This document shows positions 43,967-50,775 of a stretch of 64,000 bases of DNA, piece after piece. This DNA is from JAEUOS01 sp965279115. Its GTDB lineage: Bacteria > Pseudomonadota > Gammaproteobacteria > Burkholderiales > JAEUOS01. The notes under the pieces are model-generated. The model saw only the letters and a program-made list of their open reading frames with translations. It made no database searches and was not told where the DNA came from. The DNA lies in the NCBI GenBank assembly GCA_965279115.1, contig OZ257137.1, forward strand, positions 5,828,001 through 5,892,000, read 5' to 3'. Each line of letters begins with the position of its first letter. Position 1 is the stretch's first letter. The position numbers and the translations under genes are program-made.

Positions 43967-45436
43967 ATGACAGAAGACATACTCATCAACGTCACCCCGC
44001 AGGAAACGCGGGTCGCCGTGATGCAGCAGGGCGTGACGCAGGAAATCCACATCGAGCGCGAATCCAGCCGCGGTCTGGTGGGCAACATCTACCTGGGACG
44101 CGTGGCGCGTGTGCTGCCCGGCATGCAGTCGGCCTTCATCGACGTGGGCCTGGAGCGCGCGGCCTTCCTGCACGTGGCCGACATATGGGAGGTGCGCCAT
44201 GCCCACCACAATGGTGGCAACGAGGCGCCCAAGCCCATCGAGCATATGCTGCACGACGGGCAGACCGTGATGGTGCAGGTGATCAAGGACCCGATCGGCA
44301 CCAAGGGCGCGCGCCTGTCCACGCAAGTATCGATCGCCGGGCGCATGCTGGTGTACCTGCCGCAGGAAACGCACATCGGCATCTCGCAGCGCATCGAGAG
44401 CGGGGCCGAGCGCGACCAGTTGCGCAGCATGTTGCAAAGCATGATTCCGGAAGGCGAACGCGGCGGCTACATCATCCGCACCATGGCCGAGACCGCCACC
44501 GAGGCCGACATCCGCACCGACGTGGACTACCTGCGCAAGCGCTGGCATCACATCCAGACCGAGGCGCAGACCCGCTCGGCGCCAGCGTGCCTTTCGCAGG
44601 ACCTGCCACTGGCCAAACGCGCGCTGCGCGACCTGGTGACGGAGGAAACCGGCAGCATCCAGATCGACTCGCGCGAGAACTTCGTCAAGCTCACCGAATT
44701 CGCGCGGGACTACACCCCGAATGTGCTTTCGCGGGTGATGCACTACACCGGCGAGCGCCCGCTGTTCGACCTGTTCGGCGTGGAAGACGAGATCGAGAAG
44801 GCGCTGGCCCGGCGCGTCGACCTGAAGTCCGGCGGCTACCTGATCATCGACCAGACCGAGGCGATGACCACCATCGACGTGAACACCGGCGCGTTCGTGG
44901 GCGGGCGCAACTTCGACGACACCATTTTCAAGACCAACCTCGAGGCGGCGCAGGCGCTGGCGCGCCAACTGCGCCTGCGCAACCTCGGCGGCATCATCAT
45001 CGCCGACTTCATCGACATGGACAGCGAGGACCACAAGGCCGCCGTGCTTGCCGAGTTGAACAAGACCCTGGCGCGCGACCGCACACGCATCGGCGTGTCC
45101 GGCTTCACAAGCCTGGGGCTGGTGGAAATGACCCGCAAGCGAACCCGGGAATCGCTCGCCCATGTGCTGTGCGAGCCCTGCCCGGTATGCCAGGGGCGCG
45201 GCGAGATCAAGACCCCGCGTACCATCTGCTACGAGATATTGCGCGAAGTCACGCGCGAGTCCAAGCAGTTCAATCCCCGCGAGTTCCGCATTCTCGCCAG
45301 CCAGTCGGTGATCGACATGTTCCTGGAAGAGGAATCCCAGTCGCTGGCGATGTTGTCGGACTTCATCGGCAAGCCGGTGTCGCTGGCGGTGGAAAACGCG
45401 TATTCGCACGAGCAGTACGACATCATCCTCATGTAG
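43967..45436 (+). CDS. rng: Ribonuclease G
   Basis: An Rne/Rng-family endoribonuclease, 489 aa, that matures 16S rRNA 5' ends and degrades mRNA. It has an N-terminal S1 domain (about 36-125, GNIYLGRVARVLPGMQSAFI), the 5'-sensor and DNase I-like domain with catalytic Asp residues in IIDQTEAMTTIDVNTGAF and IIADFIDMD, and the Zn-link CEPCPVCQGRG. It has no long C-terminal degradosome scaffold, so it is RNase G rather than RNase E. Confidence 0.95.
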   Translation: MTEDILINVTPQETRVAVMQQGVTQEIHIERESSRGLVGNIYLGRVARVLPGMQSAFIDVGLERAAFLHVADIWEVRHAHHNGGNEAPKPIEHMLHDGQTVMVQVIKDPIGTKGARLSTQVSIAGRMLVYLPQETHIGISQRIESGAERDQLRSMLQSMIPEGERGGYIIRTMAETATEADIRTDVDYLRKRWHHIQTEAQTRSAPACLSQDLPLAKRALRDLVTEETGSIQIDSRENFVKLTEFARDYTPNVLSRVMHYTGERPLFDLFGVEDEIEKALARRVDLKSGGYLIIDQTEAMTTIDVNTGAFVGGRNFDDTIFKTNLEAAQALARQLRLRNLGGIIIADFIDMDSEDHKAAVLAELNKTLARDRTRIGVSGFTSLGLVEMTRKRTRESLAHVLCEPCPVCQGRGEIKTPRTICYEILREVTRESKQFNPREFRILASQSVIDMFLEEESQSLAMLSDFIGKPVSLAVENAYSHEQYDIILM

Positions 45437-45473
45437 TGGCATGGCCCCCTTTCGGAGCCCGCATGGTGCAGTC

Positions 45474-45842
45474 ATGAAAAAAGCCGTCATCCTGTTCGCC
45501 CACGGCGCCCGCGACCCGGAATGGGCGCGGCCGTTCGAGCACCTGCGCGACGAGGTCGCCTCACGCATGCCCGGCGTCGACGTCGTGGTGGCGTTTCTCG
45601 AATTCATGCAGCCGCCGCTGGCGGACGCCATCGAGGCTCTGGTCAAGGACAAGGTTTGCGAGGTCGACATCGTGCCCGCCTTCATGGCCCAGGGCGGGCA
45701 CTTGAAGCGCGACCTGCCGCTGTTGATCGACGTGGCCCGCGCCAGGCACCCGGAGGTGCGCTTCATCCTGCGCCCTGCCCTGGGCGAGGCGCCGGGCGTG
45801 ATCGCAGCGATGGCCAGGCACATCGCCGAGAACCGCGCCTGA
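45474..45842 (+). CDS. CbiX-like sirohydrochlorin/cobalt chelatase, short form
   Basis: 122 aa from the ATG at 45474 (MKKAVILFAHGARDPEW). It has the class II chelatase fold with the metal-binding His in AHGARDPEW (about residue 10) and a second His in MAQGGHLKRDLP. Short CbiX proteins act as homodimers and insert Co2+, Ni2+ or Fe2+ into sirohydrochlorin-type tetrapyrroles. Siroheme formation is the most general role; no cobalamin genes lie nearby. It follows rng after 37 bases. Confidence 0.85.
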   Translation: MKKAVILFAHGARDPEWARPFEHLRDEVASRMPGVDVVVAFLEFMQPPLADAIEALVKDKVCEVDIVPAFMAQGGHLKRDLPLLIDVARARHPEVRFILRPALGEAPGVIAAMARHIAENRA

Positions 45843-45898
45843 CGACCCGGCTGCGGCGCGCGGCCCGCCGGCACGACAAACCGGCACACGCGGCATGC

Positions 45899-45918
45899 AA
45901 CTGTATTAACATACAGTT
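45899..45918 (+). promoter_or_regulatory. LexA (SOS) box upstream of the helicase gene
   Basis: AACTGTATTAACATACAGTT is a CTGT-N8-ACAG site with matching flanks on both sides. It fits the Escherichia coli/betaproteobacterial LexA consensus and ends 22 bases before the ATG at 45941, so bound LexA would block transcription or early elongation of this gene. Confidence 0.85.
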
Positions 45919-45940
45919 TCGAAGATTTCCAGCCGCCCGC

Positions 45941-48058
45941 ATGATCACTGCCACCGCCCTGCGCGCCGAACCGGCCGCCCAAAGCCCGCCCGATACGCGG
46001 GTTGATCCTTTCGCCGCGCTCAACGACCAGCAACGCGCGGCCGTTCTGCACGGCACGGACCCGGCCAACCCTGACGCGCGCCCACTGCTGCTGGTGGCCG
46101 GCGCCGGCTCCGGGAAGACCAATACGCTGGCGCACCGGGTGGCGAAACTGATCGCCTCTGGTGGCGACCCGCAGCGCCTCTTGCTGCTCACCTTCTCGCG
46201 CCGCGCGGCGCAGGAAATGGAGCGCCGGGCCGGGCGCGTTCTGGCCCGGGTGCTCAAGCTTTCCGCCACGGCCGAGCCCCCTTCGCTACCCTGGGCCGGC
46301 ACCTTCCATGGGGTGGGCGCGCGCCTGCTGCGCGAATACGCACCGCGCATCGGCCTGGATGGCGCCTTCACCATCCACGACCGCGGCGACTCCGGCGACC
46401 TGATGGGCCTGGTGCGCCACGACATCGGCCTGCCCGCCACGCGCAAGCGCTTTCCCTTGAAGGGGACGTGTCTGGCCATCTACTCGCGGGTGGTCAACGC
46501 ATGCGAGCCGCTCGACCAGGTCTTGAAAACCGCCTTTCCCTGGTGTGCAGAATGGGAGGTGGAACTGAAGCGCATGTTCGGCGCCTATGTGGAAGCCAAG
46601 GCCGCGCAGAACGTGCTGGACTACGACGACCTGCTGCTGTTCTGGGCCGGCATGCTGGAAGACCCGGCACTGGCCAGCGAGATCGGCGCGCGCTTCGACC
46701 ATGTGCTGGTGGACGAATACCAGGACACCAACCGCCTGCAGGCTTCCATCCTCAAGGCACTCAAACCCGACGGGCGCGGTGTAATGGTGGTGGGCGACGA
46801 CGCGCAATCCATCTATTCCTTTCGTGGCGCGACGGTGCGCAATATCCTCGATTTCGAGCGCGACTTCGGTTCCGCCCGGTTGATCACCCTGGAGCGCAAC
46901 TACCGCTCCACCCAACCCATCCTGGATGTTTCTAACGCCGTGATCGCGCGCGCTGCCGAACGTCATGCCAAGACCTTGTGGACCGAGCGCACCTCCGCCA
47001 TCAAGCCGCAACTGGTGGTGGTGCCGGACGAGGCCCAGCAGGCCCGCTGGGTGGCCGACCGGGTGCTGGCGCAGCGCGAAGCCGGCATGGCCTTGAAAGC
47101 GCAAGCGGTGCTTTTCCGCAGCAGTTCCCACAGCGCCGCGCTGGAACTGGAACTTGCCCGCCGCGACATCCCTTTCATGAAGTTTGGCGGGCTCAAGTTC
47201 CTCGAAGCTGCGCACATCAAGGACCTGCTGGCCCTGCTGCGCTTTGCGCAGAACCCGCGCGGCCGCATGGCCGGGTTTCGCGTGCTGCAACTGATTCCCG
47301 GCATCGGCCCGGCCACTGCCACGCGGCTGCTCGATGCCATGGACGCCGCCGCCGAACCCGGCGTGGCACTGGACGCCTTCATGCCGCCGGGCGCGGTGGC
47401 CGAGGCGGACTGGCGCAGCTTTGTGGAAGCCTTCACCACCCTCAACCGCGGCGGCGTGGCCTGGCCAGCCGACATCGATCTGGCCCGCACCTGGTACCTG
47501 CCGCACCTGGAACGCCAGTACGACGACTCACAAGCCCGCCGCGCCGACCTGGACCAGTTATCGGCCCTGGGCGTGAGCTTCAACTCTCGCGAACGCTTCC
47601 TGACCGAACTGACCCTCGACCCGCCGGAACTCACCAGCGACCGCTCCGAGCGTACCCACCTGGACGAGGACTACCTCGTGCTTTCCACCATCCACTCCGC
47701 CAAGGGCCAGGAATGGTCATCGGTGCATGTGCTCAACGTGGTGGACGGCTGCATCCCTTCCGACATGGCCGTGGGCACGAGGGAGGAGATCGAGGAAGAA
47801 CGCCGCCTGCTGTACGTAGCCATGACCCGCGCCAAGGACCACCTGCACCTGTTGGTGCCGCACCGCTTCTACGTGACCCAGCAAGCCACCCGTGGCGACC
47901 GCCATGTGTACGCCGCCCGCACCCGATTTATTGCTGATGCCGACCTGCCCGGCTATGAGCGTGTGGCGTGGCCGCCCGCGCCGGAAGTGGCGCCTGCGGC
48001 CGTTCGCGAAGGGCCCGCCATCGACTTGCGGCAACGCGCACGGGCCGCTTGGCTATAG
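45941..48058 (+). CDS. UvrD/Rep-like ATP-dependent helicase, SOS-controlled
   Basis: 705 aa from the ATG at 45941 (MITATALRAEPAAQ). SF1A helicase motifs: LNDQQRAAV, Walker A VAGAGSGKTNTLAHR, LTFSRRAAQEM, motif II VDEYQDTNRLQ, motif III VGDDAQSIYSFRGA, LERNYRS, motif V IHSAKGQEW and motif VI LYVAMTRAKDHLHLL. It lacks the Tudor-like C-terminus of UvrD. It is a paralogue of the uvrD gene at 39927 with a different UvrD-C domain, for instance RFAQNPRGRMAGFRVLQLIPGIG. The LexA box upstream marks it as part of the DNA-damage response. The frame stays open upstream to 45521, but that region overlaps the chelatase gene. Confidence 0.88.
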   Translation: MITATALRAEPAAQSPPDTRVDPFAALNDQQRAAVLHGTDPANPDARPLLLVAGAGSGKTNTLAHRVAKLIASGGDPQRLLLLTFSRRAAQEMERRAGRVLARVLKLSATAEPPSLPWAGTFHGVGARLLREYAPRIGLDGAFTIHDRGDSGDLMGLVRHDIGLPATRKRFPLKGTCLAIYSRVVNACEPLDQVLKTAFPWCAEWEVELKRMFGAYVEAKAAQNVLDYDDLLLFWAGMLEDPALASEIGARFDHVLVDEYQDTNRLQASILKALKPDGRGVMVVGDDAQSIYSFRGATVRNILDFERDFGSARLITLERNYRSTQPILDVSNAVIARAAERHAKTLWTERTSAIKPQLVVVPDEAQQARWVADRVLAQREAGMALKAQAVLFRSSSHSAALELELARRDIPFMKFGGLKFLEAAHIKDLLALLRFAQNPRGRMAGFRVLQLIPGIGPATATRLLDAMDAAAEPGVALDAFMPPGAVAEADWRSFVEAFTTLNRGGVAWPADIDLARTWYLPHLERQYDDSQARRADLDQLSALGVSFNSRERFLTELTLDPPELTSDRSERTHLDEDYLVLSTIHSAKGQEWSSVHVLNVVDGCIPSDMAVGTREEIEEERRLLYVAMTRAKDHLHLLVPHRFYVTQQATRGDRHVYAARTRFIADADLPGYERVAWPPAPEVAPAAVREGPAIDLRQRARAAWL

Positions 48059-48070
48059 GCGCGGCGGCGC

Positions 48071-48087
48071 GAATTTTGATAAAATTC
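48071..48087 (+). promoter_or_regulatory. AT-rich dyad upstream of tRNA-Ala, possible promoter -10 region
   Basis: GAATTTT and AAAATTC form a perfect 7-bp dyad around GAT. It contains TAAAAT (48080-48085), about 22 bases before the tRNA, and could be its -10 box; no good -35 is visible. A weak terminator role for the helicase gene upstream is also possible. Confidence 0.35.
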
Positions 48088-48106
48088 AAAGCGCAGTTCA
48101 GGTTTC

Positions 48107-48182
<76 letters not shown>

Positions 48183-48201
48183 TTAGACAATCCAGCCCCG
48201 T

Positions 48202-48269
48202 CCAAGTTAGTCCAAAAACATCAATAAAAACAATGGACTAAGACAGAAATCAGGCCAAGTTAGTCCAAA
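48202..48269 (+). repeat. TTAGTCCA repeats, candidate integrase arm sites
   Basis: CCAAGTTAGTCCAAA occurs twice in direct orientation (48202-48216 and 48255-48269), and its core appears inverted as TGGACTAA (48234-48241). The cluster lies between attL and the integrase gene, where arm-type binding sites of tyrosine integrases are normally found. Confidence 0.6.
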
Positions 48270-48303
48270 CCGGGCCGCCTGAATCCAGAAAATGTGATGG
48301 TAG

Positions 48304-48329
48304 CCTTGGTGGTAACACCCACCCCAAGG
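48304..48329 (+). promoter_or_regulatory. Inverted repeat overlapping the integrase ribosome site
   Basis: CCTTGG (48304-48309) pairs with CCAAGG (48324-48329). A smaller nested dyad GGTG/CACC lies inside, overlapping the left arm. The right arm contains the AAGGA Shine-Dalgarno, 12 bases before the ATG at 48342. This could be an autorepressor operator or an RNA hairpin that limits integrase translation. Confidence 0.45.
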
Positions 48330-48341
48330 AAGGCAGTTACC

Positions 48342-49553
48342 ATGATTTCTGATACCAAGGTCCGCAGCGCGAAGCCTCGCGAGGCTGCATACAAGCTCAC
48401 CGACGAACGCGGGTTGCACTTACTGGTGACGCCCAAAGGCGGCAAATGGTGGCGCTTCAACTACCGTTTTGATGGCAAGCAAAAGACGCTCTCGATGGGC
48501 GTCTACCCCGATATATCCCTGAGCGACGCACGCGAAAAGCGTGAGGCGGCGCGCAAACTGATCGCGAACGACATCGACCCCGGCGAACAGCGCAAAGCCG
48601 TCAAGGCCGCGAAAGAACAGTCGGCGGAAGACAGCTTCGAGGCTGTTGCACGCGAATGGTTCGCGAAGTTCAGTCAAGGATGGGCGGCATCCCATTCGTC
48701 GAAGGTCATTCGCCGTTTGGAGGTCCACCTTTTCCCGTGGATTGGTTCAAAGCCGGTCGCGGACATTACCGCGACCGAAGTCCTCAAGTGCCTACGACGA
48801 ATTGAGGACTTGGGCGCAATCGACACGGTACATCGTGTCCATCAGAATTGCGGACAGGTGCTCCGCTATGCCGTGTCCACCAACCGTCTCGCTAGCGATC
48901 CGACTCGCGACCTACGCGGAGCGATCCCCCCGGCCAAGCACAAGCATTTCGCGTCGATCACCGATCCGGCGCGAGTTGGGGAGTTGCTCCGCGCTATCGA
49001 CGGGTTCAAAGGAACGTTTCCCGTGAAGTGTGCCCTCCGACTCATACCGCAAATTTTCGTGAGACCCGGCGAGCTTCGGGCCGCCAAGTGGGCTGAGGTC
49101 GATCTCGATAAAGCGGAGTGGCGCTATTTCGTCACCAAGACAAAAGCTGATCACATCGTTCCCTTATCCCGGCAGGCTGTTGCACTGCTACGTGAATTGA
49201 AAGCGTTGACTGGTAGCGGTGACTATGTGTTTCCTGGTGCACGCAGCAACGGCAAGTCGATGAGCGACGCTGCCATTAACGCGGCCCTACAACGCATGGG
49301 TTATGACACCAGCACCGAAATTACTGCACACGGATTCCGGGCGATGGCGCGAACCATCTTGGATGAAGTCCTCGGCTTCCGTCCGGACCTGATCGAACAT
49401 CAATTGGCGCACGCGGTGCGGGATGCAAATGGTCGTGCCTACAATCGGACTGCCCACCTTCCAGAGCGCAAGAAGATGATGCAGGCATGGGCCGACTACC
49501 TCGACAAGCTCAAAGCTGGTGCGACTGTCACAGCCATAAAGCGTGCCGCTTGA
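48342..49553 (+). CDS. Tyrosine-type site-specific integrase, P4 family
   Basis: 403 aa from the ATG at 48342. It has an N-terminal Arm-DNA-binding domain typical of P4-like integrases (LTDERGLHLLVTPKGGKWWRFNYRFDGKQKTL), a SAM-like core-binding domain (about 105-200) and a catalytic domain. Catalytic residues visible are Arg in FVRPGELRAAKW, His/Arg in HGFRAMART, His in EHQLAHAV and the nucleophile Tyr in GRAYNRTAH. It sits beside tRNA-Ala and should integrate and excise the island between 48168 and 57023. All catalytic positions are present, so it is probably functional. Confidence 0.94.
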   Translation: MISDTKVRSAKPREAAYKLTDERGLHLLVTPKGGKWWRFNYRFDGKQKTLSMGVYPDISLSDAREKREAARKLIANDIDPGEQRKAVKAAKEQSAEDSFEAVAREWFAKFSQGWAASHSSKVIRRLEVHLFPWIGSKPVADITATEVLKCLRRIEDLGAIDTVHRVHQNCGQVLRYAVSTNRLASDPTRDLRGAIPPAKHKHFASITDPARVGELLRAIDGFKGTFPVKCALRLIPQIFVRPGELRAAKWAEVDLDKAEWRYFVTKTKADHIVPLSRQAVALLRELKALTGSGDYVFPGARSNGKSMSDAAINAALQRMGYDTSTEITAHGFRAMARTILDEVLGFRPDLIEHQLAHAVRDANGRAYNRTAHLPERKKMMQAWADYLDKLKAGATVTAIKRAA

Positions 49554-49570
49554 CCACACGGAGAGCCGCC

Positions 49571-49729
49571 ATGCAAGCCACCGCTCGACTGTCGTTTCCA
49601 GTCCTCGAAGATGCACGCGACGACGAATTCGTTTCCATCTGCCACCATGCCGTCGCGACGCTGCCGCCCGAAGAAATCGCAGACCTGCTTACCGGCTTGA
49701 TGGAAATTGCAGCGCGCTTTCGGCACTGA
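49571..49729 (+). CDS. Small hypothetical island protein, 52 aa
   Basis: MQATARLSFPVLEDARDDEFV, then a helical segment ICHHAVATLPPEEIADLLTGLMEIAARFRH. The ATG at 49571 follows GGAGAG at good spacing. It begins 17 bases after the integrase stop and ends 2 bases before the next gene, so it fits a tight operon. No known family; small helical proteins at this place in islands are sometimes excision or regulatory factors, but there is no direct evidence here. Confidence 0.55.
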   Translation: MQATARLSFPVLEDARDDEFVSICHHAVATLPPEEIADLLTGLMEIAARFRH

Positions 49730-49731
49730 AT

Positions 49732-50163
49732 ATGACCGACGAGATCGGTTCCTATCGCCCTGACCACATCCGCAACAGTCCGTGGGTCACTGGTAACCCG
49801 CGCCCAATGATTCGGAAGCGGGTCAAGGGGGGATGGTTGTGGAAGCGTGAAGGCGCCAGCGGGCGATGGCTACCTACCCTGCCCATAGAGCGGGAAGTGC
49901 TGGCGACTGAAAGCAGATACTTAGCGAAGGTTCGTCGCACGGTAAGCGCCCATTGGAAGAGGCGACGGCAGATCGAGAACCGGGCGCGGGGAACGGAAGC
50001 CCTGCGCCGCAAAGGCGCAACCACTTGCGAGCAAGTACGCGCACTCACCAGCGCGAATGAAGGCATGGACACGCGGAACCTCGCAGGGATCATCGCCCGA
50101 AAGCTGCAAATTTCGGCTCATCGCGTCCGACAAATCTGGCGCAAAGAAAACGGAAATCTCTAG
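49732..50163 (+). CDS. Hypothetical island protein with possible C-terminal HTH, 143 aa
   Basis: A strongly basic protein starting MTDEIGSYRPDHIRNSPWVTG. The middle is Arg/Lys-rich (KVRRTVSAHWKRRRQIENRARG) and the C-terminus (NLAGIIARKLQISAHRVRQIWR) has the spacing of a helix-turn-helix, so DNA binding is plausible. It starts 2 bases after the 52-aa gene. The frame extends upstream through that gene, but the ATG at 49732 gives a natural start. No family recognised. Confidence 0.6.
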   Translation: MTDEIGSYRPDHIRNSPWVTGNPRPMIRKRVKGGWLWKREGASGRWLPTLPIEREVLATESRYLAKVRRTVSAHWKRRRQIENRARGTEALRRKGATTCEQVRALTSANEGMDTRNLAGIIARKLQISAHRVRQIWRKENGNL

Positions 50164-50200
50164 CTGGGGCATATTTTCCGCACGCTCATACGCCGCCATC

Positions 50201-50236
50201 CTTCACTCCATGATGTACCAACATGGAGAAGTGAAG
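50201..50236 (+). promoter_or_regulatory. Inverted repeat covering the alpA ribosome site
   Basis: CTTCACTCCATG (50201-50212) is mirrored by CATGGAGAAGTGAAG (50222-50236), the second arm having three extra bases. The right arm contains the GGAG ribosome site and ends directly before the ATG at 50237. It may be an operator bound by the AlpA-like protein or an RNA hairpin controlling its translation. Confidence 0.5.
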
Positions 50237-50455
50237 ATGACGCAGGACAATGCAGCACAGGCTCTCCCCTCTGAGGGTTTCGTCAGACTCCCGCAGGTTC
50301 TGGCTGTCATCCCCGTTTCGCGTGCTGCGTGGTGGGATGGAATCGCGAAGGGCCGTTATCCCACGCAAGTGAAGCTCGGCCCCAAGACGACCGCGTGGCG
50401 TGTCGAGGACATCCGCACCCTGATCGCGAACATCAGTGCGAGCAAGGGGGCTTAG
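50237..50455 (+). CDS. AlpA-like helix-turn-helix regulator, 72 aa
   Basis: A short MerR/excisionase-fold protein: GFVRLPQVLAVIPVSRAAWWDGIAKGRYPTQVKLGPKTTAWRVEDI is the AlpA pattern (recognition helix, then the KLGPRTTAW-type wing). AlpA proteins activate or repress island genes and can act as the excision factor for the integrase. Start at 50237 with GGAG in front; ATGs at 50210 and 50213 are less likely. It is followed 2 bases later by the next gene, heading the right-hand operon of the island. Confidence 0.85.
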   Translation: MTQDNAAQALPSEGFVRLPQVLAVIPVSRAAWWDGIAKGRYPTQVKLGPKTTAWRVEDIRTLIANISASKGA

Positions 50456-50457
50456 GC

Positions 50458-50775
50458 ATGAACGCCAACGACCTCCAGCGCGAGCGGGAACGCACCCGCT
50501 GCGACGCTTGGAACCAACTCCCCTACCCGCTCCGGCTCGCTGCGGTGGTGCTCCTTGGCTGGCGCGCCACCTGGGCATGGTGCGAATACGGCCACTGGAG
50601 CGCCAGCGAGCGCGTAGCACTGGCTGGCGTCGCTCTCGAAATCACCGATCACATGCGCAGCCTTTTCGACATCATCCTTCCCGATGTCGTCTCGCATCTG
50701 CATGAGCAACCGCGTGCAGTGACCGCTAATAGCCTGCACGACAGCCCCGTGCTGACTGAGGAACAACATGGATAG
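50458..50775 (+). CDS. Hypothetical island protein, 105 aa
   Basis: Starts MNANDLQRERERTRCDAWNQL with an amphipathic, partly hydrophobic helix (PLRLAAVVLLGWRATWAWCEYG) and a helical second half. It is probably soluble, as the hydrophobic stretch is short and contains Arg. It lies 2 bases after alpA, and its stop overlaps the start of the DUF3631 gene by 8 bases, so the three are co-translated. No family recognised. Confidence 0.65.
   Translation: MNANDLQRERERTRCDAWNQLPYPLRLAAVVLLGWRATWAWCEYGHWSASERVALAGVALEITDHMRSLFDIILPDVVSHLHEQPRAVTANSLHDSPVLTEEQHG

Noticed and set aside
43832..46135. 767-codon frame on the minus strand opposite rng and the chelatase gene
   Set aside because: Shadow of RNase G and its neighbours, with no domain or start signal.
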